DNA of 64,000 nt from DASVTU01 sp036387415 (GCA_036387415.1 DASVTU010000014.1:1-64000); one strand, 5' to 3'; numbered from the stretch's first letter, positions 42,257-54,529 are shown. Numbers and translations: made by a program. The notes: a model not told the origin generated them from the letters alone.

Positions 42257-43615
42257 ATGAAACTCGAAGCCCGGGGCAAAGTCTTTTTGGGAATCGCCAC
42301 ACTCGTCGTGCTCGTCGTTTATTTCTCCCTTGCACGTCTACACGCCGAAAGCTCGACACAAAAAACGTCTCCGCCGCCGGGCGGCAAAGCAAAGGCGCGT
42401 TTGAAAAACAACGACGACGGCCTCTACACGATTGCTTTTGAATCCCTCCTCTACGGAAACATCTACGCCTATCTGCCCGACGATACGGCGGCGGGCGATA
42501 AGATTTCCGGCACGGTCGATGTCGAGCCTTACGGTGCGACCGAAGAGGAACGCGCCCGCAATCGAGCCGCGTTGAACGACTTTGCCGTCGAGTTGGAAAA
42601 GCCGAAGCAGGGCGGACAGGAAGGTGCTTCGCTCTCAAGCGTCTCTCTCTCGGCGAGTAATAAATTCGTGCTCACGATTCCCGTCGCTTCCGGTAAGAAA
42701 GCTGCGTCGGGCGACATCCACGTCGTGCTTAAAAGTAAAGACGGACAGGAGTTGGGCCGAGTCAGTGTGCCGCTGCCACCTTCGGTCGCCAACGCCATGC
42801 GCGCCGCGACGCCCACGCCGAATGATTTTCAACTTCCCACCATCGGACAGGAAGGACGACCTGCCGAAATCATAGGTCTCTTCGACGGCGATGCCTCCAA
42901 TACACTGCTCTACGTCAACAACGAACAGTTACAGAAGCTCGCTGAATCGCCGCGCAAACTTATCTTCCGCGTGCCCACGAAAATCGCGGGCGCGACCAAA
43001 ATTTCGCTTCGTGAGGGAGCCGTCGAAGTCTCCGGCACGCTTCGCGTCGTGGTCGTGACTCCGAGCGTTGGCAAGTTGAATTTGAAGAGCGGCGAAAGCA
43101 CTACTCTGACCGTCGCCACGACCGGACTCGAAGGAATCGAAAGCGACGCGTTGCTGCTGCTCCATGCGACGGGCGTCGTGCAAATGACGGGCGGCAACAC
43201 ACAGGTTATCCCGATTCGCCCGATGGATGTCGTGAGCGGCGGACGTTTCGTGTTCACGCGGACGTTGACAGCCCGCACGGAGGGCAGTTTTGGCGTCGTC
43301 TCGACCGTGATTGGCAGACCCTTCAACGTCTGTTTGCAGGACGACAAGAGCGGCGACGCGCTGTTTTTGAGTTCCTCCACAGGAGCCTACGCCTTCACAC
43401 AGGCCGACGGCGCAAACGGGCGCGGCACGGGCGAAATCGCCAAAAACGACTGCGAGATAACCCTCACGCACAACGCATCCGAACGTAAAGTGAAGGCCAC
43501 CATCGACATGTGCCGCAAAATCGGCAAGGCTTCCGTCGAGGCCGCTTCGCCCAAGACGAAATTCGACATCGACGACAAAAACACGACCGACAGCCGTTGC
43601 GCCGCAGCGAAGTAA
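42257..43615 (+). CDS. Secreted protein of unknown function
   Basis: A 452-residue exported or membrane-anchored protein not recognised by me. MKLEARGKVFLGIATLVVLV begins a single hydrophobic segment (residues 8-26). The rest is polar and beta-rich, with repeated valine/threonine strands (for example TLRVVVVTPSVGKLNLKSGE), suggesting several Ig-like modules. Three Cys residues near the end (CLQDD, NDCEITL, MCRKIG) may form disulfides. Start: ATG at 42257 with GAGGAGG about eight bases upstream. A small GC-rich hairpin (43617-43640) follows the stop. Confidence 0.7.
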   Translation: MKLEARGKVFLGIATLVVLVVYFSLARLHAESSTQKTSPPPGGKAKARLKNNDDGLYTIAFESLLYGNIYAYLPDDTAAGDKISGTVDVEPYGATEEERARNRAALNDFAVELEKPKQGGQEGASLSSVSLSASNKFVLTIPVASGKKAASGDIHVVLKSKDGQELGRVSVPLPPSVANAMRAATPTPNDFQLPTIGQEGRPAEIIGLFDGDASNTLLYVNNEQLQKLAESPRKLIFRVPTKIAGATKISLREGAVEVSGTLRVVVVTPSVGKLNLKSGESTTLTVATTGLEGIESDALLLLHATGVVQMTGGNTQVIPIRPMDVVSGGRFVFTRTLTARTEGSFGVVSTVIGRPFNVCLQDDKSGDALFLSSSTGAYAFTQADGANGRGTGEIAKNDCEITLTHNASERKVKATIDMCRKIGKASVEAASPKTKFDIDDKNTTDSRCAAAK

Positions 43616-43745
43616 GGCGGCGGACGGACGCCTCCGCCGCAACAACATGCGACGCACGCAGGGGCACGAAAAAATATCCGAAAAAGGCGCGGAGCAGGCG
43701 GTTTCCGTCGTCGCCCGGAGCGCCGACGCGCGTCTGTGTGGTCGC

Positions 43746-43774
43746 TTGCTTCCCGTGCGGCGTTCTCGTATAAT
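43746..43774 (+). promoter_or_regulatory. Promoter of the rimP-nusA-infB operon
   Basis: TTGCTT at 43746-43751 and a perfect TATAAT at 43769-43774 are separated by 17 bases. Transcription would start near 43781, about 90 bases before the rimP start. Confidence 0.72.
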
Positions 43775-43872
43775 TCGCCTCTTGCTCGGAGCGCGGAGTT
43801 GTCGTCCGGTGGGTTCGCGCCCACTTTTTCTTTTGCGCGTTAATGAGTTTTTCGAGGGAGACCGGAAGGCTG

Positions 43873-44409
43873 ATGGACGGGGATTCGATTGTGCAAAGGG
43901 TGCGGGAGATTGCCGAGCGTGCGGTGACGGAGCGTGGCCTCGAACACGTCCACACGGAAGTCGGAGCATCGGGTCGCGCGGCGGTCGTGCGTATCTTCAT
44001 CGACAAGCCGGGCGGCGTGACACACGAAGATTGCTCGGCGGTGAGTCTGCACGTCGGCACGCTGCTCGACGTGGAGGACTTCATCCATTCGGCCTATACA
44101 CTGGAAGTCTCCTCGCCCGGCCTTGAGCGCGGGCTATACAAACGCGAAGACTACCAACGCTTCGCCGGACAATCCGCGAAAATCAAATCGCGCGTGCCCG
44201 TCAACGGTCAACGCAATTTTCGCGGTCGCATCGTCGGTCTGGAATCCGACAAGGTGGTTTTCGACGATAAAACCAACGGACGCGTCGAGATTCCGTTTGA
44301 GGGCATCGTGAAAGCCAATCTTGAGATTGATGTCGAGGAAGAGTTTCGCCGCGCCGAGGAGCGCGAGCGACAGAAGGCCGCCGAACAGGGCGGCTCGCAG
44401 AACAACTGA
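43873..44409 (+). CDS. rimP: Ribosome maturation factor RimP
   Basis: Assists 30S subunit assembly. The product shows the N-terminal domain VREIAERAVTERGLEHVHTE, VVRIFIDKPGGVTHEDC, DFIHSAYTLEVSSPGLERGL and the C-terminal SH3-like domain. It is 178 residues from the ATG at 43873, which has GGAAGG just upstream and fits family length; an ATG at 43843 in the same frame lacks a ribosome site. First gene of the classical rimP-nusA-infB-rbfA operon. The charged C-terminal tail (ERERQKAAEQGG) is longer than average. Confidence 0.93.
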   Translation: MDGDSIVQRVREIAERAVTERGLEHVHTEVGASGRAAVVRIFIDKPGGVTHEDCSAVSLHVGTLLDVEDFIHSAYTLEVSSPGLERGLYKREDYQRFAGQSAKIKSRVPVNGQRNFRGRIVGLESDKVVFDDKTNGRVEIPFEGIVKANLEIDVEEEFRRAEERERQKAAEQGGSQNN

Positions 44410-44420
44410 ATAGCCGAAAG

Positions 44421-44505
44421 AGAGAGGCTAGAGGTTAGATATCAGAGGTTAGTAAAAACAAGAATTCTTTTACTGGCCTCTAACTTCTAACCTTCGACCT
44501 CTAAA
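44421..44505. repeat. Heptamer-unit hairpin (GAGGTTA family) between rimP and nusA
   Basis: Left units GAGGCTA, GAGGTTA, GATATCA, GAGGTTA. Right units GGCCTCT, AACTTCT, AACCTTC, GACCTCT. The core pairs AGTAAAA with TTTTACT. It is within an operon, so it is probably read through or processed. The nusA ATG follows ten bases later. Confidence 0.82.
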
Positions 44506-44514
44506 GTTGAATTT

Positions 44515-46530
44515 ATGAGTGCATCCATTCCGCAAAGTATCGACGCTCTCTGCAAAGAGCATGGCATTGACCGCGACCTCGTTATCGAGGCGATGAAGGA
44601 GGCCGTGCGCGCGGCGGCTCGCAAGCAGTTCAAATCGGGTGAGGAGATTCAAGTCGAATGGACGGCGGAGGCGGGTCTGGAACTGTTCGCCTCGAAGGTA
44701 GTCGTTGAAGAAGTGACGAACCCCGGCAAAGAACTCTCGCTCGACGAAGCGCGCGAGATGGCGGGCGACGAAGTGGAGGTCGGCGACGAGCTACAGCTTC
44801 CGATGCCGATGGAAGAAATGGGAAGAATCGCAGCACAGACGGCCAAACAGATTCTCTTTCAAAAGGTGCGCGATGCGGTGCGCGCCAACGTCTACGAGCA
44901 ATACATCGACAAGGTTGGCGACCTCGTTAACGGCTACGTCAAACGTTTCGAGCGCGGCGACTTGATTGTTGACCTCGGCAACGTCGAAGCCATCCTGCCG
45001 CGACAGCAACAGTCGCGCGGCGAACAGTGGGCGCAGGGAGAGCGTATCCGCGTCGTTATCGAAGACGTGTCGAAGGAGGCAAAGGGGCCGCAGGTCGTCG
45101 TTTCGCGCACCAGCCCCGAACTCTTGCGGCGTCTGTTTGAGATGGAAGTGCCGGAGATTTACGACGAGACGGTGGTTATCAAATCCGCCGTGCGCGAACC
45201 GGGCGAACGCGCCAAGATTGCCGTCGCCTCGAACGAGCGTGACGTTGACCCGGTGGGCGCGTGCGTCGGCATGAAGGGTTCGCGCGTGCAGGCGATTATA
45301 CGTGAGTTGCGCGGCGAGAAGATTGACATCATCGAATGGTCGGACGAGCCTTCTGTGTTTGCGGCCAACGCCCTGTCGCCCGCGAAGGTCAATCAGGTAC
45401 GCATCACCGACATCGAGCGTCGGCAGATGGAAGTCATCGTTAACGAAGACCAACTGAGTCTCGCTATCGGCAAACGCGGTCAGAACGTGCGACTGGCGAC
45501 CAAGTTGGTCGGGTGGAATATCGACATCAGGAGCGAGGAAGAGATTAAGAAGGAAGTTGCGGCGCAGATGGGTGCGCTGATTGCGTCGGGCGGAACCGTT
45601 CCGCTTGATGCGCTCGAAGGCATCACCGCCGCGACCACCGCCGCGCTCGCCGAACATGGCATCAACGACATCGACACGCTGGCCGCCACGTCGATTGACG
45701 ACCTCGTTGACCATCTCGACATCTCGCTTGACGAAGCGGAGTCGATTCTCAGTTCGGCGCAGGCTGTCGTCGCCGCGCGAGATGCGAGCGCGCAGTCGCC
45801 CGCGACGGACGAAGATGAAACTGCGGCGTCGAATGATGGAGAGGGTGCTGAAGGGGCGTCCACAGTCGAAGCGGCTGGCGAGTCGGCGGCGGCGAATGAG
45901 GATGCAACGGATGCAACCGAAGTGGGGTCGGTCGGTCAGACTGATTCGGCTGGCGCAAGCGCATCGGTGGATGCGGCTTCGGGAGAGCGAGGCGAGGGGC
46001 AGACCGTGGAGCAGCATGCGGTTTCAGTCGAAGCCGACCCGTCGTTCGATGGCGAAGACGTGCGTCCTTCCGATGCTTCGACCAACGCGGGTTATGACGA
46101 AGCGGTCGAGGCGGGTGCGCCGTTTCGCGCCGAGGACAACATTCTCGCGGGAGAGTCGGTTGACCAAGTGGCGTTGACGGAAGCCGAGCCGATGTCGGAC
46201 GCAGAACTTCTCTTGCAGGAGGCGGGACGCGACTTGCGCCCCGATACGATTACGCCCGCGCCCGACATCACTTCCAGCGAAGCGGCGGTGATTGAAACGA
46301 GCGGCGCGGCGATGGAAGACGTGCGAGAGTCCGTCGATGCGGACGACGACACGCTCGACCGAGACGATTCTTATTCACCCGTGGCCGATTTGGGCGGAGA
46401 AGCCTCCGCGCCGGAGACGGCTCAATCCGGTTCGGTCTACGAATCGGAGAACGCGGAAGCCTCCGCGACGGGTGTTGGCGCTGACGACACAGAGCAACCC
46501 GACGATGCTTCCGGCAGCGCAGATGAATAA
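44515..46530 (+). CDS. nusA: Transcription termination/antitermination factor NusA, long acidic tail
   Basis: RNA-polymerase-binding factor controlling pausing and termination. Of 671 residues, about 1-125 form the N-terminal domain, then an S1 domain (GDLVNGYVKRFERGDLIVDL), KH1 (RDVDPVGACVGMKGSRVQAI), KH2 (NEDQLSLAIGKRGQNVRLAT) and a helix-hairpin-helix region (ITAATTAALAEHGINDIDTL). From about 430 to the end the chain is low-complexity Ala/Glu/Asp/Ser, about 240 residues longer than the common form. This tail is reminiscent of the acidic repeats of proteobacterial NusA only in charge. Second gene of the operon. Confidence 0.97.
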   Translation: MSASIPQSIDALCKEHGIDRDLVIEAMKEAVRAAARKQFKSGEEIQVEWTAEAGLELFASKVVVEEVTNPGKELSLDEAREMAGDEVEVGDELQLPMPMEEMGRIAAQTAKQILFQKVRDAVRANVYEQYIDKVGDLVNGYVKRFERGDLIVDLGNVEAILPRQQQSRGEQWAQGERIRVVIEDVSKEAKGPQVVVSRTSPELLRRLFEMEVPEIYDETVVIKSAVREPGERAKIAVASNERDVDPVGACVGMKGSRVQAIIRELRGEKIDIIEWSDEPSVFAANALSPAKVNQVRITDIERRQMEVIVNEDQLSLAIGKRGQNVRLATKLVGWNIDIRSEEEIKKEVAAQMGALIASGGTVPLDALEGITAATTAALAEHGINDIDTLAATSIDDLVDHLDISLDEAESILSSAQAVVAARDASAQSPATDEDETAASNDGEGAEGASTVEAAGESAAANEDATDATEVGSVGQTDSAGASASVDAASGERGEGQTVEQHAVSVEADPSFDGEDVRPSDASTNAGYDEAVEAGAPFRAEDNILAGESVDQVALTEAEPMSDAELLLQEAGRDLRPDTITPAPDITSSEAAVIETSGAAMEDVRESVDADDDTLDRDDSYSPVADLGGEASAPETAQSGSVYESENAEASATGVGADDTEQPDDASGSADE

Positions 46531-46731
46531 CCGTCGACGCGCGTGCGCTCCGCCTCTGGCAAAGTGGAGCGTGGCGCGCGTCGTCGCCCCGCCGCCCTGA
46601 CGGTCTTCTCCGTCTTCACGCTCTTGGCAAAGAGCGTCGCAAGGCTGAAGAAGGCAGAGAGGCGACGAGTTCCTTTAACCCTTTGAAGCGTGCGACGCCG
46701 TTTTACAGCAAAGCGTCGAAGAAGGAAGTGC

Positions 46732-49743
<3,012 letters not shown>

Positions 49744-49744
49744 A

Positions 49745-49832
49745 AGGGGTTGAAGGATGAGGAATGAGGGGTGAAGCAGAATTGGATGAATGGTTTTCCT
49801 GTTCATCCCACGTCCCTCCGCCCTCATCCCTG
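49745..49832. repeat. Heptamer-unit hairpin (GATGAGG family) between infB and rbfA
   Basis: Left units AAGGATG, AGGAATG, AGGGGTG. Right units TTCATCC, CACGTCC, CTCCGCC, CTCATCC. The rbfA ATG at 49840 lies just beyond the right arm. Confidence 0.82.
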
Positions 49833-49839
49833 TTTTGCC

Positions 49840-50253
49840 ATGCGTAGACCTGAGAAAGTTGCCGAACTCGTTCGGGAAGAGATTATTCAGATTGTCGGTT
49901 ATGAACTCGATGACCCGCGCGTTATGTCGGTCACGGTAACGGATGTACGCATGACCGACAACCTGCGCGACGCACGTGTCTACGTAACTTTGACGGGGAC
50001 GGAAGAGGAAAAACTGGGAGCCATGTTGGCGCTTCGTAAAGCTGCGCCCTATGTGCGCCGCCAACTCGGCGCGGCGCTCAACATGCGCTACACGCCGGAG
50101 ATTCACTTCATCCGCGACACCATCGAAGAATCGGCCACGCGCGTCGAAGCACTGCTCACGGAAATCAAAGCCGACAGCCCCGCCGCCGTTCCCCCGGCAG
50201 ATGAAGCGGCTGTCGCAGCAGAAGAGAGAGGAGATACGAGGGATGAGGGATAA
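49840..50253 (+). CDS. rbfA: Ribosome-binding factor A
   Basis: Cold-adaptation and 30S maturation factor binding 16S rRNA. The 137-residue product has the single KH-like RbfA domain: RRPEKVAELVREEIIQIVGY, DPRVMSVTVTDVRMTDNLRD, ARVYVT, then LGAALNMRYTPEIHFIRDTI. The frame is open upstream to 49771, but those residues derive from the heptamer hairpin; the ATG at 49840 starts the conserved region. The C-terminal ERGDTRDEG is likewise encoded by the next hairpin. Confidence 0.95.
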   Translation: MRRPEKVAELVREEIIQIVGYELDDPRVMSVTVTDVRMTDNLRDARVYVTLTGTEEEKLGAMLALRKAAPYVRRQLGAALNMRYTPEIHFIRDTIEESATRVEALLTEIKADSPAAVPPADEAAVAAEERGDTRDEG

Positions 50254-50330
50254 GGGATGAGGGATGAAAGAATTGCTGATTGAGAATCAGCGTTTACTTC
50301 ATCCCTCCGCCCTTATCCCTCATCCCTTAA
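50237..50330. repeat. Heptamer-unit hairpin (GATGAGG family) between rbfA and nrnA
   Basis: Left units GGGATGA, GGGATAA, GGGATGA, GGGATGA (from 50240). Right units TCATCCC, TCCGCCC, TTATCCC, TCATCCC. The inner core pairs GCTGATT with AATCAGC. It contains the rbfA stop; the nrnA ATG is seven bases beyond. The right arm shares CTCCGCCCT with the repeats at 33431 and 49745. Confidence 0.85.
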
Positions 50331-50336
50331 ATTGAC

Positions 50337-51428
50337 ATGCTCAGTCAAGTTGTTGAGTTAATCGAATCGAAGCATCGATTTGCCATCACTTCGCACATTC
50401 GCCCCGATGGAGATGCTTTGGGGTCGTCACTCGGTCTGTACTGGCTTCTGCGTGCTCTCGGCAAAGAACCCGAAGTGATTATGCACGACCCCGTGCCGCA
50501 TTCTTATGAGAAACTTCCCGGCGTCGATAGTGTCCGCGTGACGCAAGCGGTTGACCGCCCTTACGATGCGGTCTTCGTTATCGAATGCTCCGACATCACG
50601 CGTCCTGGCCTCGCCGAATTGGAGAACCAGTTCGTCGTCAACATCGACCACCACGCCACCACCGCACTCTTCGGCACTATCAACTGGATTGACTCGACCG
50701 CTTCCGCCGTCGGCGAGATGATTTACAATCTCTGCAAAGCCATCGGCGTCCGCCCCACGAAAGAGATTGCCGAATGCGTCTACACGGCGCTGATTACCGA
50801 CACGGGTTCCTTCCATTATTCCAACACGACGGAGCGCACCTTCAAGGTCGCCTCCGAACTTGTGCGCGCGGGCGTCAAACCCGCCAAGATTTCGCAGGCC
50901 GTCTTCAGCAACTATTCGTGGAGCAAAATCGAACTCTTGAGCCGCGTGCTCTCGACGGCGCGGCGCGACTCATCCGGGCGCGTGGCGTGGTTGCGGCAGT
51001 CGCTCGAAATGCAGGACGCCTCCGGCGCGACGGATGAAGACGGCGACGGCTTTGTCAATTATCCTTTGAGTTGCGGGCAGGTCGAAGCGGTCGTGTTTAT
51101 GAAAGAGAGTGCGCCCGGAGTTTATCGCACCAGTTTGCGCTCGAAGGGTGATGTTAACGTGGCGCGGATTGCCGAGCGGTTTGGCGGCGGCGGCCATCGC
51201 AACGCCGCAGGTTGCACTCTGCGCGGAGACTGGGACGAAGCGGAGAGCACGATTGTCGGCTTACTGATGGAAGCCGTCGAACGTCGCACGAATGGCGGCA
51301 GCGACAACAACGGCAGCGGCGAAAGCCTTAGCGATGCATCGTTGCACGGCATCAATGGCAACAGCCACGGCGAGGCTCCCGCGCTCAAGAGCGTCGGGGA
51401 GAAACCGCAGACGGGTGCGCTTATCTAA
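50337..51428 (+). CDS. nrnA: Bifunctional oligoribonuclease/PAP phosphatase (DHH family)
   Basis: Degrades nano-RNA and dephosphorylates 3'-phosphoadenosine 5'-phosphate. The 363-residue protein has DHH motifs SHIRPDGDALGSSLGLYWLL, the Mn-binding NIDHHATTALFG, ALITDTGSFHYSNT and the DHHA1 substrate motif RFGGGGHRNAAGC. A C-terminal Ser/Asn/Gly tail of about 50 residues is not part of the fold. Position after rbfA is common in Gram-positive and acidobacterial operons, where truB often follows; truB is absent here. Confidence 0.93.
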   Translation: MLSQVVELIESKHRFAITSHIRPDGDALGSSLGLYWLLRALGKEPEVIMHDPVPHSYEKLPGVDSVRVTQAVDRPYDAVFVIECSDITRPGLAELENQFVVNIDHHATTALFGTINWIDSTASAVGEMIYNLCKAIGVRPTKEIAECVYTALITDTGSFHYSNTTERTFKVASELVRAGVKPAKISQAVFSNYSWSKIELLSRVLSTARRDSSGRVAWLRQSLEMQDASGATDEDGDGFVNYPLSCGQVEAVVFMKESAPGVYRTSLRSKGDVNVARIAERFGGGGHRNAAGCTLRGDWDEAESTIVGLLMEAVERRTNGGSDNNGSGESLSDASLHGINGNSHGEAPALKSVGEKPQTGALI

Positions 51429-51457
51429 CACGAACGCAGACGCGGCGGCGAAAAAAG

Positions 51458-51466
51458 TGATATTAT
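51458..51466 (+). promoter_or_regulatory. Possible extended -10 promoter of accD
   Basis: TGATATTAT (TGn + TATTAT) about 55 bases before the accD ATG, in a locally A-rich patch. No -35 is visible. Confidence 0.35.
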
Positions 51467-51521
51467 CCGCTCGTCCTTCATTTGCGGTCGAACGTCGCAG
51501 CAACGCACCGGGCTAAATCTT

Positions 51522-52499
51522 ATGTCGTGGTTTCGCAAAAAGAATCAGCGAATCGAATCCGTCCCGGCGGACATGCGGAACGTCAAGACGGAAGGACAGT
51601 TCTGCAAGTGCGACGAATGTGGTGTTGCCCTCTTCAAACGCGAACTCGAAGAATCGCTACAGGTCTGCCCACACTGCAACTACCATTTCCGCATCGGCGC
51701 GCGTGAGCGTCTCGGCATCCTCTTCGACGAAGGCGAGTATGAAGAACTCGACGAAGGAGTCGTCTCGTCCGACCCGTTGGAGTTCATCGACACGAAGCCT
51801 TACCCGCAGCGTCTCGAACAGGCCAAACTCTCATCCGGTCTTCCCGAAGCGGTGATTAATGCGCGCGGCACCATCGGCGGACATCCGGCGCTCGTCGCGG
51901 CGATGGATTTCAGTTTCCTCGGCGGCTCGATGGGTTCCGCCGTCGGCGAGAAGATTACGCTTCAGATTGAACGCGCGATACGCGAACGGGCGGCGGTCGT
52001 TACCGTCAGTTCGTCGGGCGGCGCGCGGATGCAGGAAGGCACTCTGTCGTTGATGCAGATGGCGAAGATTTCCGCTGCGCTTGCGCTCCTCGGCGAAGCG
52101 CACCTGCCTTACATCTCTGTCCTGACCGACCCGACGACGGGCGGCGTCACCGCCAGTTTCGCCATGCTTGGCGACATACAGATTGCCGAACCCAAAGCTC
52201 TCATCGGTTTTGCCGGGCCGCGCGTCATCGAACAGACGATTCGACAAAAACTTCCGAAGGATTTTCAACGCGCCGAATTTCTGCTCGAACACGGCATGAT
52301 TGATGCCGTCGTTGACCGACGCGAGATGCGCGAATTTCTCATCAAATCGCTCAACTTCATGTTCAATCCAGAAGTTCAGCCCCACATGCTTATGCCCGAT
52401 GCCGCCGCTGTTACTACTAGCGCCAACAACAACGGCAAAGGCACGTTGACGCCAAACACTCACGCGACGCCCCTCCAAGCCTCCAAGTCAAAAGCTTAA
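51522..52499 (+). CDS. accD: Acetyl-CoA carboxylase carboxyltransferase subunit beta
   Basis: Transfers the carboxyl group from biotin to acetyl-CoA to form malonyl-CoA, with AccA. Of 325 residues, the N-terminal zinc ribbon has CKCDECG and CPHCNYHF; the crotonase-like core shows PLEFIDTKPYPQRL, ALVAAMDFSFLGGSMGSAVG, SSSGGARMQEGTLSLMQMAK and LTDPTTGGVTASFAMLGDI. The last 40 residues are Ala/Thr/Asn-rich. It is followed by folC as in many bacteria. The gap to the nrnA stop is 93 bases. Confidence 0.97.
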   Translation: MSWFRKKNQRIESVPADMRNVKTEGQFCKCDECGVALFKRELEESLQVCPHCNYHFRIGARERLGILFDEGEYEELDEGVVSSDPLEFIDTKPYPQRLEQAKLSSGLPEAVINARGTIGGHPALVAAMDFSFLGGSMGSAVGEKITLQIERAIRERAAVVTVSSSGGARMQEGTLSLMQMAKISAALALLGEAHLPYISVLTDPTTGGVTASFAMLGDIQIAEPKALIGFAGPRVIEQTIRQKLPKDFQRAEFLLEHGMIDAVVDRREMREFLIKSLNFMFNPEVQPHMLMPDAAAVTTSANNNGKGTLTPNTHATPLQASKSKA

Positions 52500-52579
52500 A
52501 AACGACATCGCCAACGACATCGCCGACGCTGCTTTTTCCGTCTCTCAATCGTCGTGGATTCGTGTATGCTGAGCCTCGC

Positions 52580-53908
52580 ATGCAATTTGACGACGCGCTC
52601 CGTTATCTTCTCAGTCTGGGACATGAAACGGCGGCTATCAAACTCGGACTCGCCAACACCGAAGCCTTGCTCGACGCGCTCGGACGACCGCAGGACGCTT
52701 TCGCTTCCGTGCAGATTGCGGGTACCAACGGCAAAGGCTCAACCGCCGCGATGCTCGACCGCATGATGCGTGCCGCCGGAGTCCGAACTGGCCTCTATAC
52801 CTCCCCGCACCTCGTCTCCATCACCGAACGCATACGCATCGCGGGCAACAAAATTGCACGTGAAGATTTTGCTCGCGTCGTTTCCCGCACACGCGCGGCG
52901 GCGCTCGATGTGGAACGCGCGACAGGTGCGTTGCCGACATTCTTCGAGCAGGTCACAGCCGCCGCGCTCGTCGCTTTCCGCGAAGCGCGCATCAAACTTG
53001 CCATACTCGAAACGGGACTCGGCGGGCGTCTGGATGCGACGACTGTGGCAGGCGCGTCCGTCGTCGCCATCACGCCCGTCGCGCTCGACCATCAGGAATA
53101 TCTCGGCGAAACGCTTGCCGAGATTGCTGCTGAAAAGGCTGCTATCATTCGTCGCGGCATCCACGCCGCCGTCGTTGCGCCACGGCAGTCGCCGGAAGCG
53201 GAAGCGGTCATCAGGCGTCGTTGCGCTGACTGCGGCGTCGCGCCGCGCTTCGCCACACGCGACATCCGCGTCGAAGGAGCGACGCCTGATGGTCGTCTCC
53301 GTGCATCCTTCACCACGCGACGCGACACGTACGAAAACGTCACTCTCGCCCTGCGCGGTCGGCATCAGACGGACAACGCGGCGGTCGCCATCGAACTCGC
53401 AGAAGTGCTCTGCGAGCAGGGTTTTCCTGTTTCGCGCGCTGCCATCATCGAAGGTCTGGAACGCGCGGAGCACGACGGTCGTCTGGAAATGCTCGCGGAC
53501 GTCGCGCCGCCGCTCCTGCTCGACGGCGCGCACAATCCGGCGGGCGCACGCGCTCTGCGCGACTATCTTGGAGAGTTCGTCCATGCGCCCGTCAGCATGA
53601 TTTTCGGCGCGATGCGCGACAAAGAACTTGACGAAATTGGCGCGACGCTTTTCCCCTTCGCGCGACGTTTGATTCTGACGCAACCCGCTAACCCGCGCGC
53701 CGCCTCGCCCGTCGATTTGATGAACGCTATTCCGCCCGCGACGGATTCGAGTACAATCACGCTCGCGCCGTCTGTCCGCGAAGCCCTCCGCGTCGCGCGC
53801 GCGCAAACGCCGTCCGGCGGGCTGATTTGTGTGACGGGTTCGCTGTATCTTGTCGGAGAAGTGAAAAGCATTCTGGAAATGGAAGGGGTCGAAAGGTCAC
53901 AAGGATGA
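52580..53908 (+). CDS. folC: Folylpolyglutamate synthase/dihydrofolate synthase
   Basis: ATP-dependent ligase adding glutamate to (dihydro)folate or dihydropteroate. The 442-residue protein has the P-loop AGTNGKGSTAAMLDRMM, YTSPHLVSITERIRI, LETGLGGRLDATTV, ITPVALDHQEYLGETL and DGAHNPAGARALRDYL, all FolC landmarks. The ATG at 52580 begins MQFDDALRYL; a GTG six codons earlier is possible. Its TGA overlaps the ATG of the pilin-like gene (ATGA). Confidence 0.95.
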   Translation: MQFDDALRYLLSLGHETAAIKLGLANTEALLDALGRPQDAFASVQIAGTNGKGSTAAMLDRMMRAAGVRTGLYTSPHLVSITERIRIAGNKIAREDFARVVSRTRAAALDVERATGALPTFFEQVTAAALVAFREARIKLAILETGLGGRLDATTVAGASVVAITPVALDHQEYLGETLAEIAAEKAAIIRRGIHAAVVAPRQSPEAEAVIRRRCADCGVAPRFATRDIRVEGATPDGRLRASFTTRRDTYENVTLALRGRHQTDNAAVAIELAEVLCEQGFPVSRAAIIEGLERAEHDGRLEMLADVAPPLLLDGAHNPAGARALRDYLGEFVHAPVSMIFGAMRDKELDEIGATLFPFARRLILTQPANPRAASPVDLMNAIPPATDSSTITLAPSVREALRVARAQTPSGGLICVTGSLYLVGEVKSILEMEGVERSQG

Positions 53909-54405
53909 GCGAGGCGGCACAAGCGACGGACGAGAGGCGTAAGAAGAAGCGGCCAACGTGGGTTATCATCTTGGTGATAGGATTGCTGCTCCTGATTCCG
54001 ATGACGGCTCTTCTGTTGGGCATCGCCGTTCCCGTCTATCGAAACAAAATCATCAACAGCAACGAAACCTCTGCGCTTCAAACGATACGAAGTATTGCCG
54101 TCGCGCAGGAAAACTTCCTCGCCGCCAATGGCCGCTACGGCACTTTCGATGAACTGATTTCCGTCGGCGCGCTCGACGCGCGACTGAGCGGCAATGCGCC
54201 CGTCTCGAATGGCTACGTCTTTACGATGACATTGGCAACGCCCGACGTTAATCAGCCTTCGGTCTTCAGCATCAACGCCGACCCGCAACCCGGCGAATAC
54301 TTTTCGCCCACGGGCTTGCGCCATTTCTATTTCGCATCAAACGTCTCCGGCATACGCGTCAACGACGAGCGCCCAGCCAACGCCACCGACCGACCGAGAA
54401 CGTGA
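53905..54405 (+). CDS. Pilin-like membrane-anchored protein
   Basis: A 166-residue protein: a polar basic head (MSEAAQATDERRKKKRP), one membrane helix (TWVIILVIGLLLLIPMTALL), then GIAVPVYRNKIINSNETSAL and QTIRSIAVAQENFLAANGRY. The latter half resembles the N-terminal helix and start of the globular domain of type IV pilin-like proteins (ENFLAANGRYGTFDEL). The usual leader peptidase site Gly-Phe before the helix is missing, so it is probably not processed as a pilin. Translationally coupled to folC by a four-base overlap. Function unknown. Confidence 0.65.
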   Translation: MSEAAQATDERRKKKRPTWVIILVIGLLLLIPMTALLLGIAVPVYRNKIINSNETSALQTIRSIAVAQENFLAANGRYGTFDELISVGALDARLSGNAPVSNGYVFTMTLATPDVNQPSVFSINADPQPGEYFSPTGLRHFYFASNVSGIRVNDERPANATDRPRT

Positions 54406-54411
54406 GAGCAA

Positions 54412-54525
54412 GAAAGCAGTAAGCGGTGAGCAGTAAGCAGTAAAAAAAGCATGGCGTGTGCTCTTAACTCTCAACAGTAGAAAGCATTCAATCGTTTCCA
54501 TACTGCACACCGCTTACTGCTAACT
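54412..54525. repeat. Heptamer-unit hairpin (GCAGTAA family) upstream of the Nudix gene
   Basis: Left units GCAGTAA, GCGGTGA, GCAGTAA, GCAGTAA. Right units TACTGCA, CACCGCT, TACTGCT. The intervening 50 bases contain another AGCAT...ATGCTTT-like pairing. The Nudix ATG at 54530 follows directly. Confidence 0.8.
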
Positions 54526-54529
54526 ATTT

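Noticed and set aside
46531..46731. A ylxR gene between nusA and infB
   Set aside because: No frame in the gap shows the YlxR signature or suitable length.
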